Assembly: GCF_000241525.1 (NCBI RefSeq)
Contig: NZ_AHIL01000020.1
Coordinates: 1 to 64,000 of the forward strand
Reading direction: 5' to 3'
DNA: 64,000 bases
Origin: Comamonas testosteroni ATCC 11996
GTDB taxonomy: Bacteria; Pseudomonadota; Gammaproteobacteria; Burkholderiales; Burkholderiaceae_C
Every line of letters begins with the position of its first letter. Positions within the stretch are counted from its first letter, which is position 1. A program made the position numbers and the translations under genes. Below are positions 47,704-55,861 of the stretch, in pieces. The notes under the pieces were generated by a model, which searched no databases, was not told the DNA's origin, and saw nothing but the letters and a program-made list of their open reading frames with translations.

Positions 47704-48240
47704 ATGAACATGACCGCCAGCTTTACTCTCACTCCCGCCGACTTTCTTCGCCTGCAGAAAATGGTTTCGCGGCGCTGGCATCAGAAGGCTGGGATGCTTT
47801 CCTGGCCGTTCCTCTTGCGGGTTGTGGTGTGGCTTTGCATTGGCCTGGCTGGTGCAGCCTACGCACGACTGATGCGTGAGTTTCCTGAGGTCTCCGGCCC
47901 ACTGGGGCAGGTTGCCTGCCTTCTGGTCGTCGCTTTGATCGCCGTCGTGACAATGCCTTACCTGTCGCAGGCATCCATGCGCAAGCTCATGCTCCTGCCG
48001 GATGGAGCGTTTCTGTCGCCGCAAACGGTCACGCTCTCGTCGGATGCCATCAGGGTAGCCTCGGTTCGCGGAGACACGATACTGCCGTGGTCAGGAGTGC
48101 TGTCGCTTGCCGAAGATGACGTGAACTACTATCTGTTCATCGACGCCATGCAGGCTCTGGTACTGCCTAGGGCAGCCATTGCCAGCATGGCTGCAGAGTT
48201 TGAGCAATTCACGCGCCATCTCAGGGCCTCTGCGATTTAA
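47704..48240 (+). CDS. Two-helix membrane protein, YcxB-like
   Basis: A 178-residue protein with two transmembrane segments (about 36-56 and 68-88) and a soluble C-terminal domain whose strand LPWSGVLSLAEDDVNYYLFID resembles the YcxB-like domain. Function is unknown. It stands alone between the rtcB gap and a convergent SRPBCC gene. Confidence 0.75.
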   Translation: MNMTASFTLTPADFLRLQKMVSRRWHQKAGMLSWPFLLRVVVWLCIGLAGAAYARLMREFPEVSGPLGQVACLLVVALIAVVTMPYLSQASMRKLMLLPDGAFLSPQTVTLSSDAIRVASVRGDTILPWSGVLSLAEDDVNYYLFIDAMQALVLPRAAIASMAAEFEQFTRHLRASAI

Positions 48241-48394
48241 GTCTTTGTTCTTGCAGATGCCTGCGCAGTCATGGCTGCAGCCTGAGGCACAGGGGCCAGG
48301 CTTGCATGCCTCCAATACCGTCCCGCACGGCAGGCGGCGTCAGCAGCAATTGAAGTGAAGCGGTTGCCCACCTGATCTTTGCAGCGGCCTGCTG

Positions 48395-48982
48395 CTAATT
48401 TTCTGGTGTCTGCTTGTGCTCTTGAAGCTTCAAGGCCTCACGTCGCTGGATTTCATCCACCAGTGCCCTGAACTGGCGTTTCAGCAGCTGGCGCAGTACC
48501 GGTTTGCCGACCAGCGGCGGGATGGCGAAAGCAGGGACCAGGCGAGCGCTGTAGGCCAGGCGTACCCGGCCGTCGGCTTGGGTTTCCAGGGTATAGCTGC
48601 CGTCCATCTGCTTGAGGTTGCCGCCGATCGCATGCGCGGTGATGCGCTGCTGCGGCCATTCGGTTACAGCCAGTCTGACCTCGATTGCCTGGCGAAAAAA
48701 CAGAAACCCCAGACTGCCTTTTTGCTCCAGCAGCACTTGGTTGCCGTCGCGTTGCAGCACACGCGAGCTTTGCATATCCGGCACAAAGTCGGCCAGATGG
48801 TCGTAGTCGGAAATCACGCTCCAGGCCGTGGCCAGCCTGACTTGCATGACGGTCCAGGCATTCACCGTCATGGCCTCATTGTTCTCGGCAGTCTCTATGC
48901 GCAGCTCCTGTGCCGAAACCTGGACACCGCCGCAAAGCAGGGCCACCGCTGCACCGCAGGCACCCACAAGCGCTGTTCTCAT
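48395..48982 (-). CDS. Exported SRPBCC-domain protein
   Basis: A 195-residue protein with an N-terminal signal peptide (about 1-24, ALVGACGAAVALLCGGVQVSA). A START-like polyketide-cyclase/dehydrase domain follows (AWSVISDYDHLADFVPDMQSS, the usual opening block). The C-terminus is a charged helix. Its ATG overlaps the stop of the upstream YceI lipoprotein gene (ATGA), so it belongs to that operon. A lipid-binding role in the periplasm is inferred. Confidence 0.85.
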   Translation of the reverse strand: MRTALVGACGAAVALLCGGVQVSAQELRIETAENNEAMTVNAWTVMQVRLATAWSVISDYDHLADFVPDMQSSRVLQRDGNQVLLEQKGSLGFLFFRQAIEVRLAVTEWPQQRITAHAIGGNLKQMDGSYTLETQADGRVRLAYSARLVPAFAIPPLVGKPVLRQLLKRQFRALVDEIQRREALKLQEHKQTPEN

Positions 48983-49701
48983 GACCGGGGTTCCTGCTTC
49001 TGAGGTGGCACTGCGCGCACTTCGAAGTTCAATTCGAGCCTGTCGCGGACCTGGATTGCACCGCCCAGGATGGACAAAGGCGTGATGCCAAAGCTCGATT
49101 GATCGATGCTCAGCGAGCCGCTGATATGGAGTTCGCCTGGCGTCTTCCGGATTCGGGCCGGTGCACTCAGGCTGCGTGTGACGCCGTGAAGAGTGAGTTC
49201 CAGGGCCAGCAATACATCGCCGTCTGCTTGCGGGGACGCATGTGCCTGGATCAGTGCAAACGGATGGACCGAGGTTTGCAGCAGCTTGCTCAGCATATTG
49301 GCACGCGTCGCTTCAATATCGGCAGCGCTGGGCTGGGTGTCCAGAGCCGCCTTGGCACGCAGAGCGGGTTCGTCAACCGATAGCCTGTCCAGCGCCACAT
49401 AAAGATCGGCGCGGCCAAGCTGAGGGGCCACATAGCCTTGCAGCTCATGGCTGGCAATCACATGGTCGTGCCCCAGTCTGGCCAGAGCGCCAGCGCGTCG
49501 AACGGTGATCGAGACCAGGGAATGCGAGGAATCGATCTGAAGCACCGACTGGCCCCGTGCAGCAGCATCGGCATAGAAGGCCGCAGGAAAGTCCGCAGGC
49601 CTTGCCGTCGGGCCGGGAGGCTGCGCTGGCTCGATGCCAGGTTGCGAGCAGCCTGTGATCAGAGCGAACAGGACTGCAATCAGCTGTCTGGGCAATGTCA
49701 T
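48979..49701 (-). CDS. YceI-family lipoprotein
   Basis: A 240-residue lipoprotein. The signal MTLPRQLIAVLFALITGC ends in a lipobox, followed by a Pro-rich linker. The YceI beta-barrel domain (about 55-235) binds polyisoprenoid lipids in other members; blocks seen are VLQIDSSHSLVSITVRRAG and the terminal SFGITPLSILGGAIQVRD. It is coupled by ATGA overlaps to a second YceI gene upstream and to the SRPBCC gene downstream. Confidence 0.88.
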   Translation of the reverse strand: MTLPRQLIAVLFALITGCSQPGIEPAQPPGPTARPADFPAAFYADAAARGQSVLQIDSSHSLVSITVRRAGALARLGHDHVIASHELQGYVAPQLGRADLYVALDRLSVDEPALRAKAALDTQPSAADIEATRANMLSKLLQTSVHPFALIQAHASPQADGDVLLALELTLHGVTRSLSAPARIRKTPGELHISGSLSIDQSSFGITPLSILGGAIQVRDRLELNFEVRAVPPQKQEPRS

Positions 49702-50261
49702 GGCAACTCGCGCAGTTGGACACGAAATCTCACTGTCACTGCGTCTCCCACGGCATTGCTGCTCTTCCACTTTCCTGTGCCGATATCAAATATCGAGCGA
49801 TGGGTAACGAATTCGCCTTCCATGCGGCGTTCCTCGGGCTTCCACCTGAAGGGCAGCACAAGCGGCTGTCTGCGGCCTTTGAGCAGCAGGGTGCCACGTG
49901 CCAGGTGGCCGGCTGCGCCGGGGGCGTCGAGAATCTCGCTGGCATCAAAGACTGCCTCGGGATAACGCACATAGTCAAACCAGTCCTTGCCGGCGATGGC
50001 CTGGTTGATGTCCGGATTGGCCATGTCGGCGCTGCTGATGCGAATGCGGACATTCAGCCTGTTGCTGCCTGGCTTTTGAGGGTCGAAATCAAAGCGAACC
50101 CGGAAGTCCTTGAACACGCCGGTGACCGGCGTTTGCTCGAAAGTGGCGGTGAATTCCAGTCGGTTGTCGCCACCGGGCTTGAGCTCCCACGAGGTGGCAT
50201 GAGCTGCGGTGGCACAGAGCGTGGCGAGCAGGGCGGCGAGGCAGCAAACGGTATTGCGCAT
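49698..50261 (-). CDS. YceI-family periplasmic protein
   Basis: A 187-residue exported protein: signal peptide about 1-22 (CCLAALLATLCATAAHA), then a YceI domain (SWELKPGGDNRLEFTATFEQT, then GVFKDFRVRFDFDPQ, ending RSIFDIGTGKWKSSNAVGDAVTV). ATG 50261 is taken; 50279 is an alternative. First of a three-gene coupled operon with YceI lipoprotein and SRPBCC protein. Confidence 0.9.
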   Translation of the reverse strand: MRNTVCCLAALLATLCATAAHATSWELKPGGDNRLEFTATFEQTPVTGVFKDFRVRFDFDPQKPGSNRLNVRIRISSADMANPDINQAIAGKDWFDYVRYPEAVFDASEILDAPGAAGHLARGTLLLKGRRQPLVLPFRWKPEERRMEGEFVTHRSIFDIGTGKWKSSNAVGDAVTVRFRVQLRELP

Positions 50262-50376
50262 CTGGATGACCTCCGGCAAACAGCGTTTTGCCGGGTTGGC
50301 CGCTGCTCTGCGAGGGATGATGCTCCATTGCGATGCAAGTTGCAGCGATTGCCCCCTCGAGTTACTGCTTGTTGCT

Positions 50377-50958
50377 TCAGGCTTTTTTCTCGCGCGGCAC
50401 CCGGCCCATCAGATAGAACTCGGGATTGGGCTGCATGCCCGCGAAGCTGGCCATCCGGTTGGACAGTCCGAAGAAGGCGGTAATGGCCGCAATGTCCCAG
50501 ATGTCTTCGTCGTCAAAACCGTGAGGGTACAAGGCTTCGTAGTCGGCATCGTCGATTTCGGCGCTGTGCAGACAGACCTTCATGGCAAAGTCCAGCATGG
50601 CCCGCTCGCGCGGGCTGATGTCGGCCTTGCGGTAATTGACTGCCACCTGGTCGGCAATCAGCGGCTTTTTCTCATAGATGCGCAAGATGGCGCCATGAGC
50701 CACTACGCAATACAGGCACTGATTGGCAGCGCTGGTGGCGGTGACGATCATTTCGCGCTCGCCCTTGCTGAGACTGCCGTCTTCCTTGAGCATCAGCGCA
50801 TCGTGGTAGGCAAAGAAGGCGCGCCACTCGGCCGGCCGGCGAGCAAAGGCCAGAAAAACATTGGGAATAAAGCCCGACTTTTGCTGTACCTCGGCGATAC
50901 GTTGCCTGATGTCTTCAGGCAGGCTGTTCAGATCGGGAAAGGGGTAGTGGCTTTTCAT
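50377..50958 (-). CDS. AhpD/CMD-like peroxidase-related protein
   Basis: A 193-residue protein of the carboxymuconolactone-decarboxylase/AhpD-like superfamily (uncharacterised peroxidase-related type). The redox motif CLYCVVAH (CxxC with a His) lies near residue 80, preceded by SKGEREMIVTATSAAN. The C-terminus (WDIAAITAFFGLSNRMASFAGMQPNPEFY) is typical. An AAGGAGAC ribosome site precedes ATG 50958, which excludes the longer reading. Role probably in peroxide or electrophile detoxification, not proven. Confidence 0.88.
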   Translation of the reverse strand: MKSHYPFPDLNSLPEDIRQRIAEVQQKSGFIPNVFLAFARRPAEWRAFFAYHDALMLKEDGSLSKGEREMIVTATSAANQCLYCVVAHGAILRIYEKKPLIADQVAVNYRKADISPRERAMLDFAMKVCLHSAEIDDADYEALYPHGFDDEDIWDIAAITAFFGLSNRMASFAGMQPNPEFYLMGRVPREKKA

Positions 50959-51100
50959 GGTGCTTGTCTCCTTTGGTGTTTTGCTGATAGGTGCCAACCA
51001 TGACAAGCATGGCACGGGTGAGCGCTCCAAAGCTGTCGTTTGCGTTGCAGATGCTGCTATGGCGGCCATTGCGGCTATTGGGCTTGTCGGGCTTTTCCTG

Positions 51101-51784
51101 TCAGATGCTGACATTCATCAGATCCGACGTAGCCGGTGTGCCGGTGGCGATCAGCAGCAGGCCCAGGACAAGCAGCACGCAGCCCAGACTGCGATCTACC
51201 CATGGGCGTATGGCTTGCACCTTGGGCTGGAGCATCGGGGCAGAGAAAAAACAGGCTACCAGCGCAAACCACAGCATGTGGGCCATGGCGACGAAAAGGC
51301 CGTAGGCCAACTGGGTGGGCATGGGCACGGCAGGGCCGACGATTTGCATGAACAGGCTGAGGATGAACAGCGCTGTCTTGGGGTTGAGTGCATTGGTCAG
51401 AAAGCCCAGGACGAAAAGCGAGCGGCCTGGCGCATGGCCTTTGGCTGCATTGGGCTTGCCTGGTTCGGCACTGGATCGGGACTCTGGCCGATCGCCGTTT
51501 GCACGGCTGGCACCGCGCCAGAGAGAAATTCCGAGCCACACCAGATAGGCTGCGCCCGCATATTTGAGCAGATTGAAAAGCCAGGGCAGGCGTTGCAGGA
51601 CCATGCCCAGTCCCAGCAGGGTGTAGGCCACATGGATCAGAACGCCGCAGCCGATGCCCAGCGCCACCCAGAGACCCGCACGGCGCGATTCCATCAGGCT
51701 GGTGCGGGTGACCATGGCGAAGTCGGCGCCGGGGCTGATGACGGCGAGAGAGGTAACGAGAATCACGGTGGGCCAGGCGTTCAT
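51101..51784 (-). CDS. LysE/RhtB-family exporter
   Basis: A 227-residue membrane protein with about six helices, exporting amino acids or related metabolites. The opening block VILVTSLAVISPGADFAMVTRTSL is characteristic (SPGAD...), followed by AGAAYLVWLGISLWRG. A hydrophilic loop of about 40 residues (DRPESRSSAEPGKPNAAKG) is longer than usual. It is divergent from a LysR-type gene, its probable regulator. Confidence 0.92.
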   Translation of the reverse strand: MNAWPTVILVTSLAVISPGADFAMVTRTSLMESRRAGLWVALGIGCGVLIHVAYTLLGLGMVLQRLPWLFNLLKYAGAAYLVWLGISLWRGASRANGDRPESRSSAEPGKPNAAKGHAPGRSLFVLGFLTNALNPKTALFILSLFMQIVGPAVPMPTQLAYGLFVAMAHMLWFALVACFFSAPMLQPKVQAIRPWVDRSLGCVLLVLGLLLIATGTPATSDLMNVSI

Positions 51785-51899
51785 ACAGTGTATTGGTTGA
51801 GTTCAAATATCAGTTTGTGAGATGGCTCTGTTGCACGAGAATGGCAATCAGTGCCCTGTAGCTGTGAACTCTAGGGCGATCAAAGTTTTTTGAATAACG

Positions 51900-52859
51900 A
51901 TGATTTCTCAAGAAAATAGTGATTCAGACTCACATATTTCTGCCGGCAGTCCACAACGAATGCCTTCGCTGGTCGCTTTGCGCTGTTTTGAAGCGGCAGC
52001 GCGGCTGGAGAGCTTCAGCCGCGCTGCCGATGAGCTGCACCTGACCCATGGAGCCATCAGCCGCGCGGTGCGCTCGGTGGAGGAGGAGTTGGGGGCGCAG
52101 CTGTTCGAGCGCCGCAATCGCCGTGTCTTTCTCAATGCAGCGGGGAGGCTGTTGTTCGACGGGGTGCATGCCGGTCTGGGCCAGATGGCACGTGCGGCCG
52201 AGGCAGTGCGGCAGCAGGCGGCTGGAAGGCCGTTGCTGCTGTCGTGCGAGCCCACGCTGCTGATGCGCTGGCTGATTCCGCGCTGGGGCGACTTCCAGGC
52301 ACGCTACCCGCAGCACACCGTGCATCTGGTTGCGGGCGGCGGTGCCGTGGAATGGGGGCGCGGCATCGATCTGGCCATTCGGCGCAACGACTTTGACTGC
52401 GGTCGCAATGTCCAAATGCAGCCCTTATGCGCAGAGCGCATGGGGCCGGTCTGCCATCCGGACCGCCTGGCGCATTTCTTTGCGTTGCAGTCCGATGGCG
52501 GTCTGGCGCTTCATGGCGATGCAACGCTCTTGCACAGCAAGACACGACCCAAGGCCTGGGAGGATTGGTGGAAAAACCGGCCAAATCAGCCTCCCACCCA
52601 GATCCAGCAGGCGCAAGCAGCAGGTGATCTGGTGCTTGAGCATTTCTACCTGAGTTTGCAGGCAGCAGCAGCGGGCCTGGGCGTGGCCATGGGTCCGCAA
52701 CTTCTGGTACAGGACGATATCGCTGCCGGCCGGCTGGTGGCCCCAATGGGCTTTGTGCCAGACGGCTCGCACTACTGCCTGCTGGCCGTACAGAGTTGGG
52801 GAGCGGGCTCGGTGCAGCAACTGCTGGCCGACTGGATAGCGCAGCAGATGAAGAGCTGA
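51900..52859 (+). CDS. LysR-family regulator (GcvA-like)
   Basis: A 319-residue LysR protein of the GcvA subgroup: MPSLVALRCFEAAARLESFSRAADELHLTHGAISR is its typical helix-turn-helix, followed by a two-lobe effector domain. About 115 bases separate its start from that of the divergent LysE exporter, so it likely controls exporter expression in response to an amino acid or analogue. Residues 1-20 are a short Ser-rich extension. Confidence 0.93.
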   Translation: MISQENSDSDSHISAGSPQRMPSLVALRCFEAAARLESFSRAADELHLTHGAISRAVRSVEEELGAQLFERRNRRVFLNAAGRLLFDGVHAGLGQMARAAEAVRQQAAGRPLLLSCEPTLLMRWLIPRWGDFQARYPQHTVHLVAGGGAVEWGRGIDLAIRRNDFDCGRNVQMQPLCAERMGPVCHPDRLAHFFALQSDGGLALHGDATLLHSKTRPKAWEDWWKNRPNQPPTQIQQAQAAGDLVLEHFYLSLQAAAAGLGVAMGPQLLVQDDIAAGRLVAPMGFVPDGSHYCLLAVQSWGAGSVQQLLADWIAQQMKS

Positions 52860-52949
52860 ACGCAGGCCGACGGGGGCATAGGATTTCGGGCCCGGGCATG
52901 CCCGCTTCTTGCCTGACAATGCGCTTTGTTGAAAAGCAATGGATATGCA

Positions 52950-53441
52950 ATGAGCAACGACGCACAAACCACCGACTGGGCTGCCTGGAGCCGTGAGGCC
53001 GTTGAAATGATGCAGGCCCGCAATGCACAGTGGCCCCAGGAATTCGGCTTGCAGGGCAGCCCCAGGTACCGCTGGGATCTCGATCGCGCCCTGCTGGCGC
53101 TGGAAGCTCCGCTGCATGAGGTGATTGCCACGGTCTGCCTGGTGGGAACCAGCAGCGAGCAGGACGGCAGCTTTGTCTGGAGCTGGGCCAACGAAGCCAT
53201 TCCCAAGCAGCATGGCCAAGCGCTGGAAGTCGTGCATGAGTTCGGCCGCCAGAACCAGCTCGCACTGCTCACCACGGCCCGGATTCCCGGCGGCCGTCCC
53301 GAGGCCATGGAGTGCATGTGCATTGCCGCCCGCCTGCAGCGCGCCGTAGGTACCTTCATCGACCAGCAGGGCGATGTAACCCTGTACTTCACCTTGCTGC
53401 ACCTGCAGGTTGCGGTCGAGCAGCAGCAGCCGGCCAATTGA
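52950..53441 (+). CDS. DUF6882-like hypothetical protein
   Basis: A 163-residue cytoplasmic protein. The block GSFVWSWANEAIPKQHGQALE recalls DUF6882 proteins (W.WAN....), a family of unknown function. The start MSNDAQTTDWAAW is at 52950; an in-frame start at 52926 lacks a better site. Same strand as the small lipoprotein gene downstream but not obviously one unit. Confidence 0.72.
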   Translation: MSNDAQTTDWAAWSREAVEMMQARNAQWPQEFGLQGSPRYRWDLDRALLALEAPLHEVIATVCLVGTSSEQDGSFVWSWANEAIPKQHGQALEVVHEFGRQNQLALLTTARIPGGRPEAMECMCIAARLQRAVGTFIDQQGDVTLYFTLLHLQVAVEQQQPAN

Positions 53442-53522
53442 AAGCCGCAACAGGATTGTTGACAGAATGCGGACGGGGCCGCCTATAGACTGGCACCCTC
53501 AAAAATCTGAAAAGGTCACCCC

Positions 53523-53672
53523 ATGAAAACGATGTTTGCTTTGGCAGCGGCCATGTTTGTGCTGAGCGGCTGTGCTGTCTATGACAGCCGCGGCGGATAC
53601 TACGACGATGGCTACAAAAAGCCTCATCCCCACGGCTGCCCACCGGGCCAGGCCAAGAAAGGCAACTGCTGA
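53523..53672 (+). CDS. Small 49-residue lipoprotein
   Basis: The reading frame encodes a signal (MKTMFALAAAMFVLSGC) with lipobox LSGC, then a short Tyr/Asp/Gly/Lys-rich mature part that ends with His, Pro and two further cysteines (PHPHGCPPG, KKGNC). GGTCACC precedes the ATG, a weak site. A strong terminator follows 17 bases after the stop. The lipobox and terminator make it a real small gene. I know no named family; similar small Comamonadaceae lipoproteins exist. Confidence 0.78.
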   Translation: MKTMFALAAAMFVLSGCAVYDSRGGYYDDGYKKPHPHGCPPGQAKKGNC

Positions 53673-53689
53673 AATTGCCCGCTCAGAAA

Positions 53690-53713
53690 CCCGCCAAAGG
53701 CGGGCTTTTTTTT
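53690..53713. terminator. Terminator after the small lipoprotein
   Basis: CCCGCC (53690-53695), loop AAA, GGCGGG (53699-53704), then a run of nine T. It lies in the tail-to-tail gap with the YigZ-family gene. Confidence 0.9.
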
Positions 53714-53718
53714 GCGAT

Positions 53719-54315
53719 CTACAGCTCGTCCGGCTTGAGCCAGCCAATCCGGCCCTGACCGTTTTCATTGAGGGCACTGACGAACTGGGCGGCATCGGCC
53801 TCGGGCATCTGCAGCTTGAAGCGCACCAGAGAGCCGTGATCGACCTCCAGCAACTCCGCGCCTGCAGTGTCGGCCATGCGCCGCACCAGACCTTCCAGCG
53901 GATAGGGGGCCGTGCACTGCAAGGTCTGCATGCGTTGAATGGCGACTTTTTCGGCCTGCAGCAAGGCCTGTGCCACGGCGTCGGTGTAGGCGCGCACCAG
54001 TCCGCCGGCGCCGAGCTTGACCCCGCCAAAGTAGCGCACCACAGTGGCCAGCACGCCCTCCAGGTCCTGATGGCGCAGTACGTCCAGCATGGGGCGACCG
54101 GCAGTTCCACTGGGCTCGCCATCATCCACGGCCGCAGATTGCCCGCCCGCCAGCAAGGCCCAGCAGACATGGGCGGCGCCCGGGTGCTCGCGCCACAGTG
54201 CATCCACCACGGCCTGCGCGCTGGAGCGGTCCGTCATCGGCTGCACGCAGCCGATGAAACGGCTTTTCTTGATGATGAGTTCACTGGAGACGGGAGCGCG
54301 AAGGGTCTGAGGCAT
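53719..54315 (-). CDS. yigZ: YigZ/IMPACT-family protein
   Basis: A 198-residue protein of the YigZ/IMPACT family. Blocks seen: IIKKSRFIGCVQPM near the start, HVCWALLAGG with DDGEPSGTAGRPMLDVLRHQDLEGV (the family core), and VVRYFGGVKLGAGGLVRAY. Eukaryotic IMPACT regulates translation via GCN1; the bacterial role is unclear. The true start is MPQTLRAP at 54315; upstream extension of the frame is antisense to other genes. Confidence 0.92.
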   Translation of the reverse strand: MPQTLRAPVSSELIIKKSRFIGCVQPMTDRSSAQAVVDALWREHPGAAHVCWALLAGGQSAAVDDGEPSGTAGRPMLDVLRHQDLEGVLATVVRYFGGVKLGAGGLVRAYTDAVAQALLQAEKVAIQRMQTLQCTAPYPLEGLVRRMADTAGAELLEVDHGSLVRFKLQMPEADAAQFVSALNENGQGRIGWLKPDEL

Positions 54316-54502
54316 AGCGGCGGCAGCATAACCGCAAAGCCGGGGCCTAGCAGCGTTGCGGTACATGGGCCGGGTAGCGGCAGTTGTGACATATCCATGA
54401 CATGACGACGCGGCATGTGGGGATTGGTCGACAGTGTCCTTAAGCCAATTCCTACATGTTCGGAAAGCCTCGAGCCTTAAGCTTTGCCCAAAGGAGGCCG
54501 TC

Positions 54503-54670
54503 ATGAACAATCCGCAACCACAGTCCCTGAGCGAACATACTTTTGGCCGCGAGCATTTCACGCCGCCTCCACTTGCGCAGGAGCTGGCAGAGCCCCAGGC
54601 CCTGCAGGCTGCGGCACCCGAAGACGAATGGGAGCTGCTGCAGCGCATACGCAATGTGGGCGAGTGGTAG
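54503..54670 (+). CDS. Small 55-residue protein upstream of the LuxR gene
   Basis: Begins MNNPQPQSLSEHTFGREH after a near-perfect AAAGGAGG ribosome site seven bases from the ATG. It is Gln/Pro/Glu-rich and ends DEWELLQRIRNVGEW. I do not recognise a family. It lies 119 bases before the LuxR-type gene on the same strand, and could be a leader or a small regulator. The strong ribosome site is the main support. Confidence 0.65.
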   Translation: MNNPQPQSLSEHTFGREHFTPPPLAQELAEPQALQAAAPEDEWELLQRIRNVGEW

Positions 54671-54789
54671 GGCCCAGGGCCAGACCGCATTTTCTGCTTC
54701 AAGCCAAACCGGCCAGACCGGCTGCTCCTGAAAGGGAGAGCCAGTTTTTCCTGTCCGCGGCCGCGCTGCAGCGGCGAAAATCGCAGCCC

Positions 54790-55674
54790 ATGACTGCTAG
54801 CTCTGCGCCGTTTCCCGATTCTTCGCACTGGATGCTGCTGCCGGCTGCCGCGCAGGCTGCGCAGCTGCCCGTGGCCCTGGCCGATGTGACGGCCATGATG
54901 GAAAGAGTGGGGCGCAGCAGCAGCGACGCCGTGGCCGAGCAGATCCTGCAGCTGCTGGGGCGCCATGTGCCGCTGGCCCAATGCACGATCTTCTCCTTCC
55001 AGGGCATGGCCAGGCCGCGTGTGGTGGGCATGGGAGACAGGGCGCGCACGGGGGCGCTGCCCATGATCTCCCAGGATTACAGCGAGCGCTTCTATCCGCT
55101 CGATGGTTCGCAGCGCGTGATGCAGGCCGAGCTGGCACGCCTTGCCAGGGACCCGCATGCCAAGCCGCGCGTCTGGCTTCATCGCCAGGGGCCGCGCGAT
55201 GTGCAGCACCCCGAGTACCGCCATGTCTGCTATGAGCTGCCGCGCATTGCCGAGCGGCTGTCGCTGCTGATGCTGCAGGAAAACGCGCGCTGGCTTTCCG
55301 TGAACCTGTACCGCGGCGAGGAGCATGGCAGCTTCGACGCTGCGGCCATTGCCCGGATCGAGGCCTTCGCTCCCCTGGTCATGCAGGCCATGCGTCTGCA
55401 TTACGCGGGGCAGACGCTGCAGGACGACCTGGTCGGGCTGGTGCTGGCGCGTCTGGCCCGGCGCTTCGAGCAGCTGACGCCGCGCGATCTCGATGTGGTG
55501 CGGGCACTGGCCCAGGGCCTGGATGCCGATGCGCTGGCGCAGCGCCTGGGCATTACCGTCAGCAGTGCACGCACCTATGTCAAACGCGTCTGCGCCAAGC
55601 TGGGCGTGCAGGGGCAGCGCGAGCTGTTTGCGCTGCTGATGGAACCCGCTGAAGCTGTCGATGGTCAACTTTGA
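54790..55674 (+). CDS. LuxR-type transcriptional regulator
   Basis: A 294-residue regulator. The C-terminal LuxR helix-turn-helix is QLTPRDLDVVRALAQGLDADALAQRLGITVSSARTYVKRV (read in parts). The N-terminal 200 residues form a sensory region without clear acyl-homoserine-lactone motifs and may be GAF-like. ATG 54790 is used. It precedes the aromatic hydroxylase gene by 187 bases on the same strand and may activate it. Confidence 0.85.
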   Translation: MTASSAPFPDSSHWMLLPAAAQAAQLPVALADVTAMMERVGRSSSDAVAEQILQLLGRHVPLAQCTIFSFQGMARPRVVGMGDRARTGALPMISQDYSERFYPLDGSQRVMQAELARLARDPHAKPRVWLHRQGPRDVQHPEYRHVCYELPRIAERLSLLMLQENARWLSVNLYRGEEHGSFDAAAIARIEAFAPLVMQAMRLHYAGQTLQDDLVGLVLARLARRFEQLTPRDLDVVRALAQGLDADALAQRLGITVSSARTYVKRVCAKLGVQGQRELFALLMEPAEAVDGQL

Positions 55675-55861
55675 TAGCTTCCATCGATTGATGTGAAAGG
55701 GATGGAGGCTGATTTCATTGAAATTTGACTTGGGATAGATGTTGTATCCATCTGGTGACATCGGCGGTGGGCTGCTTTTCTACACTGCATTGCAAGCCAG
55801 ACCGCAAAGGGGACGAAAGCGCAACGGTTTGATCACGACAGCGCCCCCAGGAGACAAGAAC

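Noticed and set aside
47413-47707. Cys-rich plus-strand frames after rtcB
   Set aside because: Two overlapping frames compete, neither has a ribosome site or recognisable domain.
54316-55761. N-terminal extension of the YigZ-family frame
   Set aside because: The frame stays open upstream but runs antisense through the LuxR-type gene; YigZ homology begins at 54315.
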